DNA from: Pycnopodia helianthoides
Taxonomy: Eukaryota > Echinodermata > Asteroidea > Forcipulatida > Asteriidae
NCBI GenBank assembly: GCA_032158295.1
Contig: CM063259.1
Coordinates: 15,522,064 to 15,586,063, forward strand
Reading direction: 5' to 3'
Length of the DNA stretch: 64,000 nucleotides
Position numbers and translations under genes: made by a program. The notes beneath the pieces are model-generated. The model was given only the letters and a program-made list of their open reading frames with translations, searched no databases and was not told where the DNA came from. Of the stretch, positions 36,961 to 48,042 are shown in pieces (the first letter of the stretch is position 1; each line of letters starts with the position of its first letter).

Positions 36961-37328
36961 TACCGAATGATGAATTGTCAAACAATAGACGCAATCAACG
37001 AATCCAAGCTTGTAGCGGTCACGTGATATACAGTGATTCACACAAAAATAAACCATCGTGAGACAGTAGTGTGCTGTGTTTTGGACCTTCCCCATGAAAT
37101 ATAGATAGGTTGCAGTATGACGTAAATCGGCCATCTTTACGGGCAATTTAGAATAAACAGTCGTGCGTTTCGTGTGAGAACGGCGTGCGTGCAACACGCG
37201 CGCATTTCACGAAACTCATTGCAGGATTGGTCAGTGAACAACGCGGCTGCGTTAATAAGTTGAGCGTTTGACGCACCTGCAAGCAAAAATGCACTTTGCC
37301 CGTAAAGATGGCGTCTACTGGGAACTAT

Positions 37329-37375
37329 CCATAGAGTTATATAGAAGAACTATGTTCTTATATATAACTCTATGG
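37329..37375. repeat. Short palindrome
   Basis: CCATAGAGTTATATA against TATATAACTCTATGG with a short A-rich centre. Confidence 0.7.
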
Positions 37376-37468
37376 AACTATCTATATGCTAACTACATTC
37401 ATGCATGCGTACATACACTTCATGGTTGGCAAACCCCGTAGAGTTGTGCATTAGGCAGACTCACCCAT

Positions 37469-37503
37469 TGATCTACATTATACCGTCAGTATAATGTAGA
37501 TCA
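37469..37503. repeat. Short palindrome
   Basis: TGATCTACATTATA against TATAATGTAGATCA around a 7-base centre. It would form a strong hairpin; there is no T-run and no gene nearby to make it a terminator. Confidence 0.7.
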
Positions 37504-37739
37504 GTAGGGAGAGTGCGCACGCGCGGTGTTCAATTTACATATTTCCTAGGAAGGGTCTATTGTTCACTGATTAGCAACGTTATACACTTTTCTCTGACGT
37601 CACATTTCTCTAGCAATGCGAGATGTCTGCCATTAGGCCGCGCCTATGCACGAACAAAATGGCGTTGTAGTGCCAAACAGAGTAGAGTTTCGTAGCACAT
37701 GTTCATGCAGTCCTATGTGGGTAGTGACATGTTCATGTA

Positions 37740-37879
37740 CATAGACCGTGCAAGTCTCGCCGATATTGACACATTTTGGGACCACTCTGATCCAACGTAC
37801 AATGCTTCAACGCGTGAAGGAAACAAACTCGCGCACCGATCCCAATGCTCGAATACGCGCGAGACTTGCATGGTCTATT
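37740..37879. mobile_element. Small MITE (TIR ATAGACCGTGCAAGTCTCGC)
   Basis: The left end ATAGACCGTGCAAGTCTCGC is matched at the right by GCGAGACTTGCATGGTCTAT. The interior holds ACGCGTGAAGGAAACAAAC, similar to the last unit of the 28-bp minisatellite at 5823-6225. Confidence 0.7.
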
Positions 37880-38010
37880 GACCTCCGTTTTGCGTGACGC
37901 GGTATAACGCACCTCCGCACAATGCGTGTCTGCTATTTCCACCATTTTTGGAGTCAACTCCTTTGTGTACACAGTTTAACCCCCCAATTGGCAGACAGGA
38001 TAGGTGCGTG

Positions 38011-38564
38011 TAAAGCCCTTTTCACACTGCATCTCTTATCCCCGTGGAATACAGCCCCGGGGAGGCCCCGTTTTTTGTTTTACCCTACGGTTACCCCGGC
38101 GCACTTTCACACTTTCCCTGCCTAGGTCCCTATTCCACAGTGTTCATGTTGCATGTTTCAAGAATACCCCAGGGTTTTACCGCTTACCCCTACTCCGGAG
38201 CAGGGGTGGCTATTCCCTGGGGTATGCCCACTTGCCGGGCAGACAGGGGGCAGACAGGGGGACAGGGGCAGACAGGGGCAGACAGGGGGCAGACAGGGGA
38301 GACAGGGGCAGACAGGGCAGACAGGGGGCAGACAGGGGGCAGACAGGGGGCAGACAGGGGGCAGACAGGGGGCAGACAGGGGCAGACAGGGGGCAGACAG
38401 GGCAGACAGGGGCAGACAGGGGGCAGACAGGGGGCAGACGGCCAGGGGGCAGACAGGGGGCAGACAGGGGGCAGACAGGGGATAAAGCGATCATAGTGTG
38501 AAAAGGCCGACCGTTATTCCACGGGGTTGCCCGCGGGGAATATAGTAGTGTGAAAAGGGCTAAA
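38011..38564. mobile_element. MITE with an internal minisatellite (TIR TAAAGCCCTTTTCACACT)
   Basis: The ends TAAAGCCCTTTTCACACT and AGTGTGAAAAGGGCTAAA are inverted. GGAATACAGCCCCGGGG and CCACGGGG-type blocks are mirrored inside. Between them lies a 10-11 bp tandem (see 38236-38481). The three frames reading GRQGADRGQT-like repeats are by-products of the tandem. Confidence 0.8.
38236..38481. repeat. 10-11 bp minisatellite CAGACAGGGGG
   Basis: About 23 units of CAGACAGGGGG, with CAGACAGGGG and CAGACAGGG variants, lie within the MITE at 38011-38564. G-tracts every 10-11 bp give strong G-quadruplex potential on the plus strand. Confidence 0.9.
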
Positions 38565-39996
38565 GTGTGCTGCACGTTGTGAGTAGGGTGTATCAAAGGC
38601 AGACTAAATGTTCAAAATAATGGGTCTCATTCCAGCGTTTTCCGTGTATTTCACGCTCTGAAATAAGTTGCGCCTTTTGGTATAATTTACTGTTGCTCAT
38701 TGGAAAAATAATCCACTATTGTTATAGCAAAGCAAATAATTAATGGTTTCAAATTCCTCCACAGCCCACAGTGCATGAGCATAGAGCTTTACCTGTGCCC
38801 CTCTCCCTATCTCTCTTCACAAATTTTAATTTTTAGCAGATTCGTTCCACGTCATCATGCTACGCCCTGTGATGGAATATCTATCATGTTCTCCTAGGCT
38901 TGTAGCCAACTGGTACTAATAGTAGTACTAACACCAGTAATCTGTTTTAGTATATGTGATTGTTGCAATTCTGTTTATTTGCATTTTGGAGGGCTTTTGT
39001 ATTTTAATGACTGAGCTAACAATGTTCATTATCGTGAAGAGAAAAAATAAGACTAATCTCATCTAATCTAATCTGGTCACAAAACTAAAAAACAAACAAC
39101 CCAACGAACAAACAAACAAACAAACAACACCCCAACAAACAAACAAACAAACACCCCAACAAACAAACAAACAAACACAAACGGCCAGGGTTTGGTGCCA
39201 CTATATTTTGACATTTCCGAGTCGGGAAATTTTGATAATAATTATTGCATATAGTTATTATTTGGAAAATAGGACACTTCCGATCGATTCAGAGAATAAC
39301 CTTCAGTCCATAACAACCAACAAAGACAAAATCGACCATGTGCCATTCCAGTGCTGACGCACTCGTTCAGAAAGATGTTATGTATTATTGTTCCATACAA
39401 TGCGCTTCGCTGATTGCTTGTTTTGTTTTATTTGTTTGACCACTATGAGTCACGTGACACCCGTCACCAATTGGGTCTATTGTAAAGAGCTCCACCGCAA
39501 GGCCCTGGACACATCTTAAAGAAACTATCCCTTCGGGTTTTCTGCCAGCAACTCCGAGCACTTATTTGCTTAATTTTTGTCCATGCGAGTTGTTCAAAAG
39601 GTCAAAATTGACACCCTAGTTTTTCGATTGCAAATCATTCTTTATCTCTGATGAAGGATCACAACAAAGGGTTCAGTAATGAAATGACTGGAGCTTGTCT
39701 ATCATCTCGAAAATCGTTCGTGATCTCGCTGGTCATACGTCAATATGGCGGAAGGTGTACGGATCGATCCCCAACCGAGGTGCCCGAGGTTTTCCCGAAC
39801 GGCCCCAGGTAGCGCTGAACATAGGCTACGTGCTCTGACCTGATACACCGCCTTTAAGAATGGAGTCATTAGTTAAGAATGGAGTCAATAGGCGTAACAA
39901 TCACGAATATACACTGAGTGTATGGGTTTCATTTGAGCAGATTAAACAACGTCACCGTACGGGGAAGGAAGGGTTTTTTACGTTTGCTCTCTCAAA
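38565..39996. other. Region upstream of the fibrinogen-domain gene, with AAAC repeats
   Basis: A simple (AAAC)n run with CCCC interruptions lies at 39083-39180. No gene is recognised. The promoter of the next gene presumably lies at the right end, but no TATA box is evident. Confidence 0.4.
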
Positions 39997-41046
39997 ATGG
40001 CAATCGTGGTTATACCCGTTTTGTTCCTCTTCGCCGCATCTCAAATAGATGCTCTAAGAATTGATTGTTCAGCTCAGCTAGAAAGAGAGTTCCTGTCTAC
40101 CGAAAATAAAGAATTGCGGCAAGTTTCCTACCGGCAGACTGTTACACGATCTCACGTCCACTGTGTGAGCTATTGCCATGCTGATCCTCAGTGCCTATCA
40201 GTCAATTACCACATTGGCAATCACTTGTGTGATCTGAATAATGCTACCAGAGCTCGGTATCCTGACCACTTCATTACACACTATGGGAGTGTGTACTTTG
40301 ATGCCGATGCAGACACGCCTCTCCTCTCTCGACCTGACCCCAAACCCTCTACACTACCTGATACACCTACCACCCATCAACCTCGTTACAGCAGTTGCAA
40401 GAAGTTACGTGAAGCAGGTCATATCGAGAGTGGTATCTTCACAATATTCCCCGTTGGCTTTAGTGATGGTCTCAGGGTGTACTGTGACATGGAGACCGAT
40501 GGCGGGGGATGGATCGTCTACCAGAGGCGTATTGACGGTAGCGTAGACTTTTATCTCAACTGGACCGACTATCGTGTCGGTTTCGGTGACTTGGAGGGTG
40601 AGTTCTGGCTCGGGAACGACAACCTCCGCGGTCTGACTGAATCTGAGGGAATGTGGAAGATGCGGATTGATTTTGAAAACTGGTCGGATCAGACAGCCTG
40701 GTCGGAATATGAAGGTTTTCGTATTTCCGGAGACAATTTTCGGCTTCACTTGGACTCTTACAATGAGAACAGCACCGCAGGGGACTCTCTCTTTCATCAC
40801 AATAAGAGACGGTTTAGACACAACGGCATGATGTTTTCAACGAGAGATAAACAAAATGACAACGACGATGTCGGCTGCGCTGTAAAATACCACGGGGCTT
40901 GGTGGTACAACGACTGTTTCGTGTCTAACCTGAACGGTCGGTACTATGAGGGAGCGCAAGCACAACAAGATGGTATGAACTGGGATGCTTGGAACCTTGA
41001 CAAAACAGTGAAGACGTGTGCGATGAAACTTCGCCCAGTCGACTAG
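39997..41046 (+). CDS. Secreted PAN/apple plus fibrinogen C-terminal domain protein (FReD lectin-like), intronless
   Basis: A single 349-codon frame. Residues 1-19 are a signal peptide (MAIVVIPVLFLFAASQIDA). Residues 24-102 look like a PAN/apple module, with cysteines at 24, 56, 60, 66 and 78. A Pro/Thr linker runs from about 107 to 128. The fibrinogen-related domain spans about 131-349: CKKLREAG, VYCDMETDGGGWIVYQRR, FWLGNDNL, the acidic calcium-site region at 284-291, CAVKYHGAWWYNDC and NLNGRYY. The ficolin-type disulfide cysteines are at 134/163 and 294/307, plus a free or intermolecular Cys341. Known relatives are ficolins, tachylectins and tenascin or angiopoietin ends that bind acetylated sugars or proteins in innate recognition. 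The ligand cannot be told. The absence of introns, unlike its neighbours, suggests an old retrocopy or fused exons. AATAAA hexamers lie at 41221-41247. Confidence 0.92.
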   Translation: MAIVVIPVLFLFAASQIDALRIDCSAQLEREFLSTENKELRQVSYRQTVTRSHVHCVSYCHADPQCLSVNYHIGNHLCDLNNATRARYPDHFITHYGSVYFDADADTPLLSRPDPKPSTLPDTPTTHQPRYSSCKKLREAGHIESGIFTIFPVGFSDGLRVYCDMETDGGGWIVYQRRIDGSVDFYLNWTDYRVGFGDLEGEFWLGNDNLRGLTESEGMWKMRIDFENWSDQTAWSEYEGFRISGDNFRLHLDSYNENSTAGDSLFHHNKRRFRHNGMMFSTRDKQNDNDDVGCAVKYHGAWWYNDCFVSNLNGRYYEGAQAQQDGMNWDAWNLDKTVKTCAMKLRPVD

Positions 41047-41220
41047 TCGATGCGAGTCAAACATAGCTTGAAACGAACATTGGAAGCTAAAGAGTCCGTT
41101 TTTTGGTGTATTGAGTTTTAAATGTATCAGTCAAGATAAAACCATTATGCGATTTGTAAGTAGAATTATTGTTTTTAGTTCAAACTGAAATAGCAGGGCC
41201 CCGTTTGATGGACTGGTGCA

Positions 41221-41247
41221 AATAAAAAAATAAAAATAAATAAAAAA
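41221..41247 (+). terminator. Probable polyadenylation signals of the fibrinogen-domain gene
   Basis: Several overlapping AATAAA hexamers lie about 175-200 bp after the stop codon. Assigned by position only. Confidence 0.45.
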
Positions 41248-41554
41248 TTCTCACTTTCTGCAATTTTGTAATAATCAGCTGCGAGCAATTCAAAAAGTCA
41301 TTGTATACAAAACCAATTTGTCAGAGGGATCGACACGTTCATCCGACCCTGGTATTTTTGTCATCATTGAAATTGACTTAAATATCAAACTTCATTTATA
41401 CATCTTAATTGTTCTCCATTCATTACCTTTTTGTTGTTGTCGTGGAAATAATTTATGTTGCTTCGATGTAGATCGCTCATGCTAGTTCATTGCCAGCTTC
41501 GATACGAAAAATGAAATGTTTTAATCGAATGACGTATGTGTACCCAAAATGCAG

Positions 41555-41870
41555 CCAAAGCACTGTACCAAAATGTAGCCCCAGCTTTGTACATTAAACT
41601 TTATGTAGCTCGGACTTATATGAACCCTCAACTATGTACCTCAATGTATAGCCCATATATAAATGTAGCCTCACCACTGTACATAAGTGTAGCCTGACCC
41701 CTGTACCTCAATGTACCCCGAACCATAATGTTACCTCATCGTTGTACTCAAATGTAGCCTGGACTTAAATGTCGCCTCGATTCGAAAGCCCATACCAAGT
41801 TGTAGCGCGCACCTATAATCGTAGCCTCACCACTGTACATAACTGTAGCCCGAACGCTGTACCTAGTTAT
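41555..41870. repeat. Degenerate tandem array of AATGTAGCC...TGTACCT units
   Basis: About 12 irregular units with the core TGTACCTnAATGTAGCC and a spacer such as TCACCACTG. Related arrays, some inverted, lie at 54665-54900 and 62460-62660, with a remnant near 63040-63085. Confidence 0.7.
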
Positions 41871-43748
41871 CGCTCGAACGTCGGTTCGACGTTCTTGAAA
41901 ATACGGTGACCGACTTAAGGTTGTTTCTACACCGAGCATCAACAAACTTTCTGTTGGACTTTTCTTACACACTGTATATAGAAATCGCTGCAGGCTTTCG
42001 AAATGTTTCAAGACGCATATGATAATTTGATTTTTAAATAATTGTTGATGAAAATAATTATCAAATGTATATGGTAATCATAATTTTCTTACAAAGAATA
42101 CTAAAATGATTGAGGAAGGTCGAAGATCAAAAATGTAATGCTTCGATTTGTTGATTCGATTATTATTATTTTTTTGAAACTCACCAACATTGTTGTTCAT
42201 AAAAATCAAAGCAAAGCCATTTCGAAAACAAAGAATTAGGGAATTTTATGATCATACTACTATAATTACATTATTTAACTATTTTATAAAATATACAAAG
42301 CTAGATGTCGTTAGTGGTATTGTAAGTTTTAGTTTAAAGTATGTGCAATTTTAAAGATGGATAGTTTTTGGAAAGGTGTTGTAAATAAAGAAAAAGAATA
42401 CAATTAAGTTGAAAACTCCTCACAAAAAATAATTTTGAGTATCCATTGTAGAGCAGCATGTATCATATGCTATGGCACAATACATTTGTGAAGGTTTTGT
42501 AATAATCTTATATACTTTTACTTTGTAGTTATGATAATCGATAATATGGTATCCATTACGCACCGTACAAAACAGACTTTAGTTTCCAATAAACAATTAT
42601 ACAACACAGAGAGATCCTTGTCATTTGATTAGTGGAACACAGGTCAGTCAGTCAAGTACTTGTCAGCCAACCTCGTTCCCAGGTGTGATCGATCTCGCCG
42701 CGCCATTTTGTCAAGCATGCCTTGCTCGCTCATGAAACACACGTTTTCACGGACGTTCGGATGTTCAAGTTTCCCCCCAATACCATCTCGAATTTAAAAT
42801 ACCTCCATCGAAATCTACTCCAGTTTCTTCATCCAAACCAGCTCCCTCCAACACCGTTCCAGAGAAATCAGATAGACCTACATGTTCTGGAAGGCGATTG
42901 AGATGAGACGGCCAAGCAGGTAATAAATAAATATAACTTCTCTTTGTTAATAATAATTTGTTTTTAAAATACTCAATTTTGCTGCTACTAATTACAAAAT
43001 AATGTGAATTGGCAGGGAGGGAGGGGGGGGGGCTGATCTAGTGAATTCCTCATTCTTGTTGATGAATGGCCTGAAGACGTGGTTAGGAGTACATCATTCA
43101 ATACTTATTAGCATACAGCAGACTTTCCTATTCATCTTAACTCTTGGTGCAGAACATGTTAACAAAGGCGTAGCGCACGGGCTCTCCCGGCCCACCAGTA
43201 CCACTCTCCGTCGTCCTTCTATCAACATGTGAGGTTCATACGCAGCACTTGCTGACGACTTTAGCCTTCTAGAATTAATATTTTGTACGCCAAGGCTTAC
43301 TGTGGACCCTGAAACTTGCTCGGTGGTATTTGCCCTCTCACAGCAGAGGGGTCCAGGTAAACCAGAGTTAGTTTAATTACATAAATCCCGGAATTCTACG
43401 GTCAACGTCTTGTACAAAAATTGGTCACTGGCTCAGTGCATAAATCACTGGACTCTGGCCAGTGTTCCAGTGATGAGTATCTCGAGCCCTGTTTTGTTTA
43501 ACTTAAAGAGTTTGATTATCAGTTTGGTCATTGAAACTAAATCATTTACAAGAACAAAATTACTGTTTGCAAAAAATGTTTCCAAAGCTGTTGATATTGT
43601 GTCACCTTTAAATAAAAGACATAATCTTGTAGGGGAGATATAGCTACGGTTGTATCTATTAGCTCTTCCATTATATATGTTGAACCATTATCATGTTCTG
43701 TCCTTTCTACTGTTACCTCTTTCACTAATTTTAGAACGAGCGGCTAAC
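41871..43748. other. Intergenic; possible 5' untranslated exon near 42700-42919
   Basis: AT-rich to 42600. A CpG-richer patch at 42680-42730 precedes a donor-like AAGCAG/GTAATA at 42919/42920. That patch could be the first, non-coding exon of the small gene starting at 43749, because a TGA closes the frame just before the join. A G-run lies at 43021-43032. Confidence 0.3.
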
Positions 43749-46528
43749 ATGACAAGAAGACGAGGCGTTGCAAAGCAAGATAGCAGAGGTAATTAACTGT
43801 CGTATGGGAACCTAAAATTTTCTCTAGTCCTGCAAAATCAACAGATTAATTTGGATGGTTTTAATGGATTTGACAGTCACTTTATAGACACCTTGTATTG
43901 GAGTGACACCCGGCTCCTGTGTGTCTGTCCGTGTTTTTCCATTGGGATTAAAACAAATTGCCTGTAAAGATAATGAGAAACGTTTGGTGACGCTAGGTGG
44001 CAGCAGACTTACCAGGTAAATCCATTGTTCTCAGAAATCTGCGCATGCTCAGTACTTCTTAAACAAAACAAATTTACCTGGTAAGTCTACTGCCACCTAG
44101 CGTTCCAAAGTTTCCTATTATAATGGTGAGCACGTAAACGCATGCGCATCACCTAACTGAAAGTTAGGAGGAAATTCAGTCCTTGATGGTGTCACCAATT
44201 AGAATTGTTATAGTGGTGACGTCAGGTAAATTGGGCCAATAGGAGACAGCAGGGATCCTACCCAAATAATATATGTTGATTTTGGAGGATTGAGGCAGTA
44301 GGCATTCAACAATATTTATTTCTTTGCTTTCATATTTGTATTGAATTATTTTAATCTTTATGGTTCTGAAAGCAATGTGATTAGAAGTGTGACCCTACTG
44401 GTAGGTCTGCCCCTAGGTCGTTTAACCAGAGTGTAGTGCAAATTATTGACACGTCACTTTCATTTTATATTTTCTATTATTTTCTCTACTGCGTTTGATA
44501 ATACACTATCTCAATGCAAAAATTATTATCATATTGATCTAAACCTACCATTATCGATAAACTAATCTTCAACGATGTAACTTGCTAATTGACTGGTTAA
44601 ACAATGCTCCAGCCGGGGCTAGGTTGATCCAGTTGAACTATAAGTCAAGCCATCAAGCATTCGGCTGACATCTCGATCGACTATGGCTAAGTCTAGTCGA
44701 CTTCAGTCACCCACCTGTGTTTATACGATCTATTACGTCAGTGTATTTCTGACCAATGAAACTACTCGGTTAGTTTGAGTATCCTGACGGCTAATGACAC
44801 GGGACTAGTTAGAGAAAGTTGTGACACTGAAAAATGTTTACCCTTTGGACAACAGAGGGCGTTATCGTCATTACAACTGCAGCGAGCTTTTGCTTGTAAA
44901 ATCGAAGCACAGAGTCCTTGGATATTGACACCAGAAAGTGCAATATTTTACAAGGCTTTCGTTATATTTAACGACTTGGTAAAGTTGACGGTAGCTTTAA
45001 TGAATAATAACTGCAAGTTGAGATTTAGGCTTACCAGAGGACTCTTTTTTACTTTTATTTAAAAGTAAGACAAAATGCAAAATAAATTCAAACCAGCTAA
45101 AAATGGTTTCTGTAAATGTTCCCGTACTTTATAAGCAAGCCCAAAGCAATAAGGTGTTACCGTTTCCGACTGGCTGGTGGTGGGGGTGTGGTGGTGGTGC
45201 TGCTGTGTGTGTGTGTGTGAGCATGTCTACCCGTTGATGAAACCGAGGACTTAAAAAAAAAAATCCGGGTGTTTTGACAAAGCTTAAACGTGTAAATTTT
45301 TCAAAAACGGTGCGCAAGTAAAACAAAATATATATGTATATATTATAAACAAAAAGAACAAACAACGGACCCCCTCTGTTTCCCTCTCCAATGATCAGTG
45401 CACTTTTGTTTTCTGTCTAAACAATGAAACATATAATTTTCACTTCGAGCAACTGATGATGTTTAAATCACGGATCGATCAAAGCGATAAATACGAATAT
45501 TTCAACCCGCAAAAAAAAAATATATATATATATATATATACATAAAATAATAATAACTTCAAGTACCCTGCCATAGGTAGTTCACTGGATTTGTGGCAAT
45601 AAACGATTAGGCCTACTTGTAAAAATTGGGGAAAGTACAGCACAAGTCCTTCAACCAGCTACAATCCATTAGGCTGGTATACATGTAGACCATTCAAAAT
45701 GTCAGAAATATAGGCATTTACTTCCACTGACATAAACGGTTCACGATACAAGTTGCGTATTATTTTTAAAAGTCAGCTCAGGGACAAGTGTTTTCACGAA
45801 TCCACTCCTTCATGAGTTTTGGTCACAAGGAAGAAAAAAGGAAGAGGAACAGAAAGGGAAGAAACTAGAGCTCGAATTGTTGTCACCCGACAACATTACA
45901 AGCATACAGTTTCACATGAAATGGTACAACCGAGTGTTAACGTTTTAATTGAAACTGTTTTACGAGTAAAAAGTTTAAAAACACAAATTAGATCAAACAT
46001 CGTACTACGGGCAAAGCGGCACTATTTTGCGAACGAGACACCCTTTTAAAGTATATTTTGATTGCTTGTCTCTCCATAAATGGTGGCCTTGCATTTTATG
46101 ATCCAATTTCAGACTCTTCATATAAGATAAGGGTAGAGATCGAAAGCATTAACAACATCGTAAAATTGAGTTTTACTTTGCACCAAGTGCTTTACATCTG
46201 TTCAACTTAAAAAAATATACCGGGTATATATTTTGTTCACTTACCAGATAGGCCTATCTTTGTTTTATTAGATGCAAAAATGCTTTGCGGCAAACTCGGG
46301 GTCTTAGCCTTTATAGCAGATTTTCACTTTTTTCTATATAGGTTCGAATGATATTAAGCAAAGAAAAAAGCCGAGCAAAACAGAAGTTCACACCCCCTTT
46401 CGCTGTCGCTGTCGTTGCCGTTGTCGTTGTCGTTGTCGTCGCTGTTTTTGTTGTTTATTTCAGATGCGATAAAGAAATACCATAACTCTATTGAAGGCAA
46501 TGGTAGTGAACAGTTTGACTTTGAGTGA
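43749..46528 (+). CDS. Tentative small spliced gene, 34-residue product
   Basis: Two exons with matching phase. 43749-43788 is preceded by TTTTAG at 43729-43734 and closed by G/GTAATT; it encodes MTRRRGVAKQDSR. 46464-46528 is preceded by a pyrimidine-rich stretch and CAG, encodes AIKKYHNSIEGNGSEQFDFE after a split Asp, and ends in TGA. The product is basic at the start and acidic at the end, without signal peptide or membrane segment. Support: both splice borders are good, phases agree, and the last exon has a diverged duplicate at about 47225-47290, so it may once have been under selection. I do not recognise the protein. It could also be part of a longer gene or a chance match. Confidence 0.3.
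43983..44109. mobile_element. Foldback element, TIR ACGCTAGGTGGCAGCAGACT
   Basis: The left arm ACGCTAGGTGGCAGCAGACT and TACCAGGTAAAT is matched by ATTTACCTGGTA and AGTCTACTGCCACCTAGCGT. A half copy lies at about 61890-61925, and a decayed pair at 59560-59690. Confidence 0.8.
44110..46463. other. Mostly unrecognised; microsatellites
   Basis: (GGT)n/(GT)n at 45177-45219, (AT)n at 45523-45541 and a CGTTGTCGTTGT-type trinucleotide run at 46399-46445 just before the proposed acceptor. No other gene is seen. Confidence 0.45.
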
Positions 46529-47224
46529 GGAATTTGAGGCTGGAAATGTGTTATTGTTTAAATAGTCCAACTGTCACCCCCCCCTCTTGCATACCCCCCC
46601 CTGTGGGTCAAAACGAGTGAAATGAATACGCGCATGTTCGCGCCACGCAGATTCAGCCAATAAGAGGTCTTCGTTTAGCACCATTGTGTGCGCTGTTTGA
46701 GCTCGTGTCGTCATGTAGATGTAGAATGGGTCTTTTTAGCAACTTTATATAGAGCAGTTTGAGAGTCTCCGAAATATTCTTCCGTTAAAATGATGTCAAA
46801 TTTTGCCAAAGTAAGATTAGTGCATTAGAAAAATAGCAAAACAAACCCACTAAACAAATAACTTTGAAAGATAATTGAAGATTCCAACTGTGTTGTTAAC
46901 TTGTCTAGGTATTGCCTGAGTCAACGTAAAGACATTCATTATGTCATTAATTGCGGCTGTCCTTTGTTTTCTTATGGTCTTCTATAATGTCCTTTGTATC
47001 TGTTCCAGAAGGTTGGGATGATACTCATTAAAAGACAAAAACCAAGCAAACCCCCACCCCAAACAAAAACAACCAAAACAAAACAAAAACACAACAACAA
47101 CATCATCACCACCAACGACAAAATAACAACAGAAAACATCGCACTTTAAGGATTTGTTTGACGTTGTTGTTTATTTGATAAGCATTGAGAATAACAACTA
47201 CTGGGAACTACACCACTTTTTTTC

Positions 47225-47290
47225 TTAGTCTTAATTAATGAAATACCACAACTCAAAAATTGGCAATGTTGGAGTACAGTATGACTTTAA
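47225..47290 (+). pseudogene. Decayed duplicate of the last exon of the small gene
   Basis: GAAATACCACAACTC, GGCAATG and ATGACTTTAAAGTGA align with GAAATACCATAACTC, GGCAATG and TTGACTTTGAGTGA at 46476-46528, and similarity continues past the stop. The distance from the TTAG acceptor to the shared block is one base longer here, so the same splice would put it out of frame. Confidence 0.45.
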
Positions 47291-48042
47291 AGTGAAAATA
47301 ACGTGTTTGTAAAACCTTTCTCTATAAAAGGGATTCGTAAAATGGAAAATAGTTTGTTAACTGTCAAAGCAAGTTACTTCAAAGGAATGAAGTCAACCGA
47401 CCCCGCTGAACAATTAATTTTAGGCTAATCAACGATTTTTGTATTAATGATTGGGGATAAAAAAGAAAAAAAAATCGAAAATTGAAAGCCTCAGTTACCA
47501 ATTAGTTTATGAAATGTTCTGTCTGGAAAAGTGCAGCAACTGGCAAAAACATTTCTTTAAACACTTTTTAGTTTTACTTGTCTGGGAGTAGAAGCATGCT
47601 TGAAATGATGACCAATTATTTGTATTAAGTTTTAACGTTGGCTGCCTGATGGGTTCAGTAAAAACTAGAGGAATTTACTAATAACTCCCACCAGAAAAAT
47701 CAAATCTAATGATAATTAATGGTAGTTTCAACAAAAGATGCGAAAAACAACGTATCGCTCTACTCATCGAGAGGCATGACTTACATGATCACTAAACAGT
47801 CATTACTACGTCATTATTACATCATTTTGTTTTTTCAGTTAAAACTTAGAGACATGCACTCGACGGACACATTGTTTGATAGTGTTATCTCCATTTTGTA
47901 TTCAAACTGCAATTCTTGACGGTAACCTTGGAATGACGAGTGTTCTACTTGGCGAGGGAAGTCAAACAATTATGTATGTTCATTTTCACACTATTTCGAT
48001 CAGGTCTAAATCCCGGTCTATGCTGCACGATGAGGTGGATCA
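47291..48042. other. Intergenic, no gene recognised
   Basis: AT-rich sequence before the 3' end of the Kazal gene. The plus-strand frame at 47876-48211 is only the antisense of the Kazal exon and its flank. Confidence 0.45.

Noticed and set aside
38004..38596. Frames of 110-165 codons with GRQGADRGQT-like repeats on both strands
   Set aside because: By-products of the CAGACAGGGGG tandem inside a MITE; all phases are open for the same reason.
40405..40821. 138-codon minus-strand frame
   Set aside because: Antisense shadow of the fibrinogen-domain gene.
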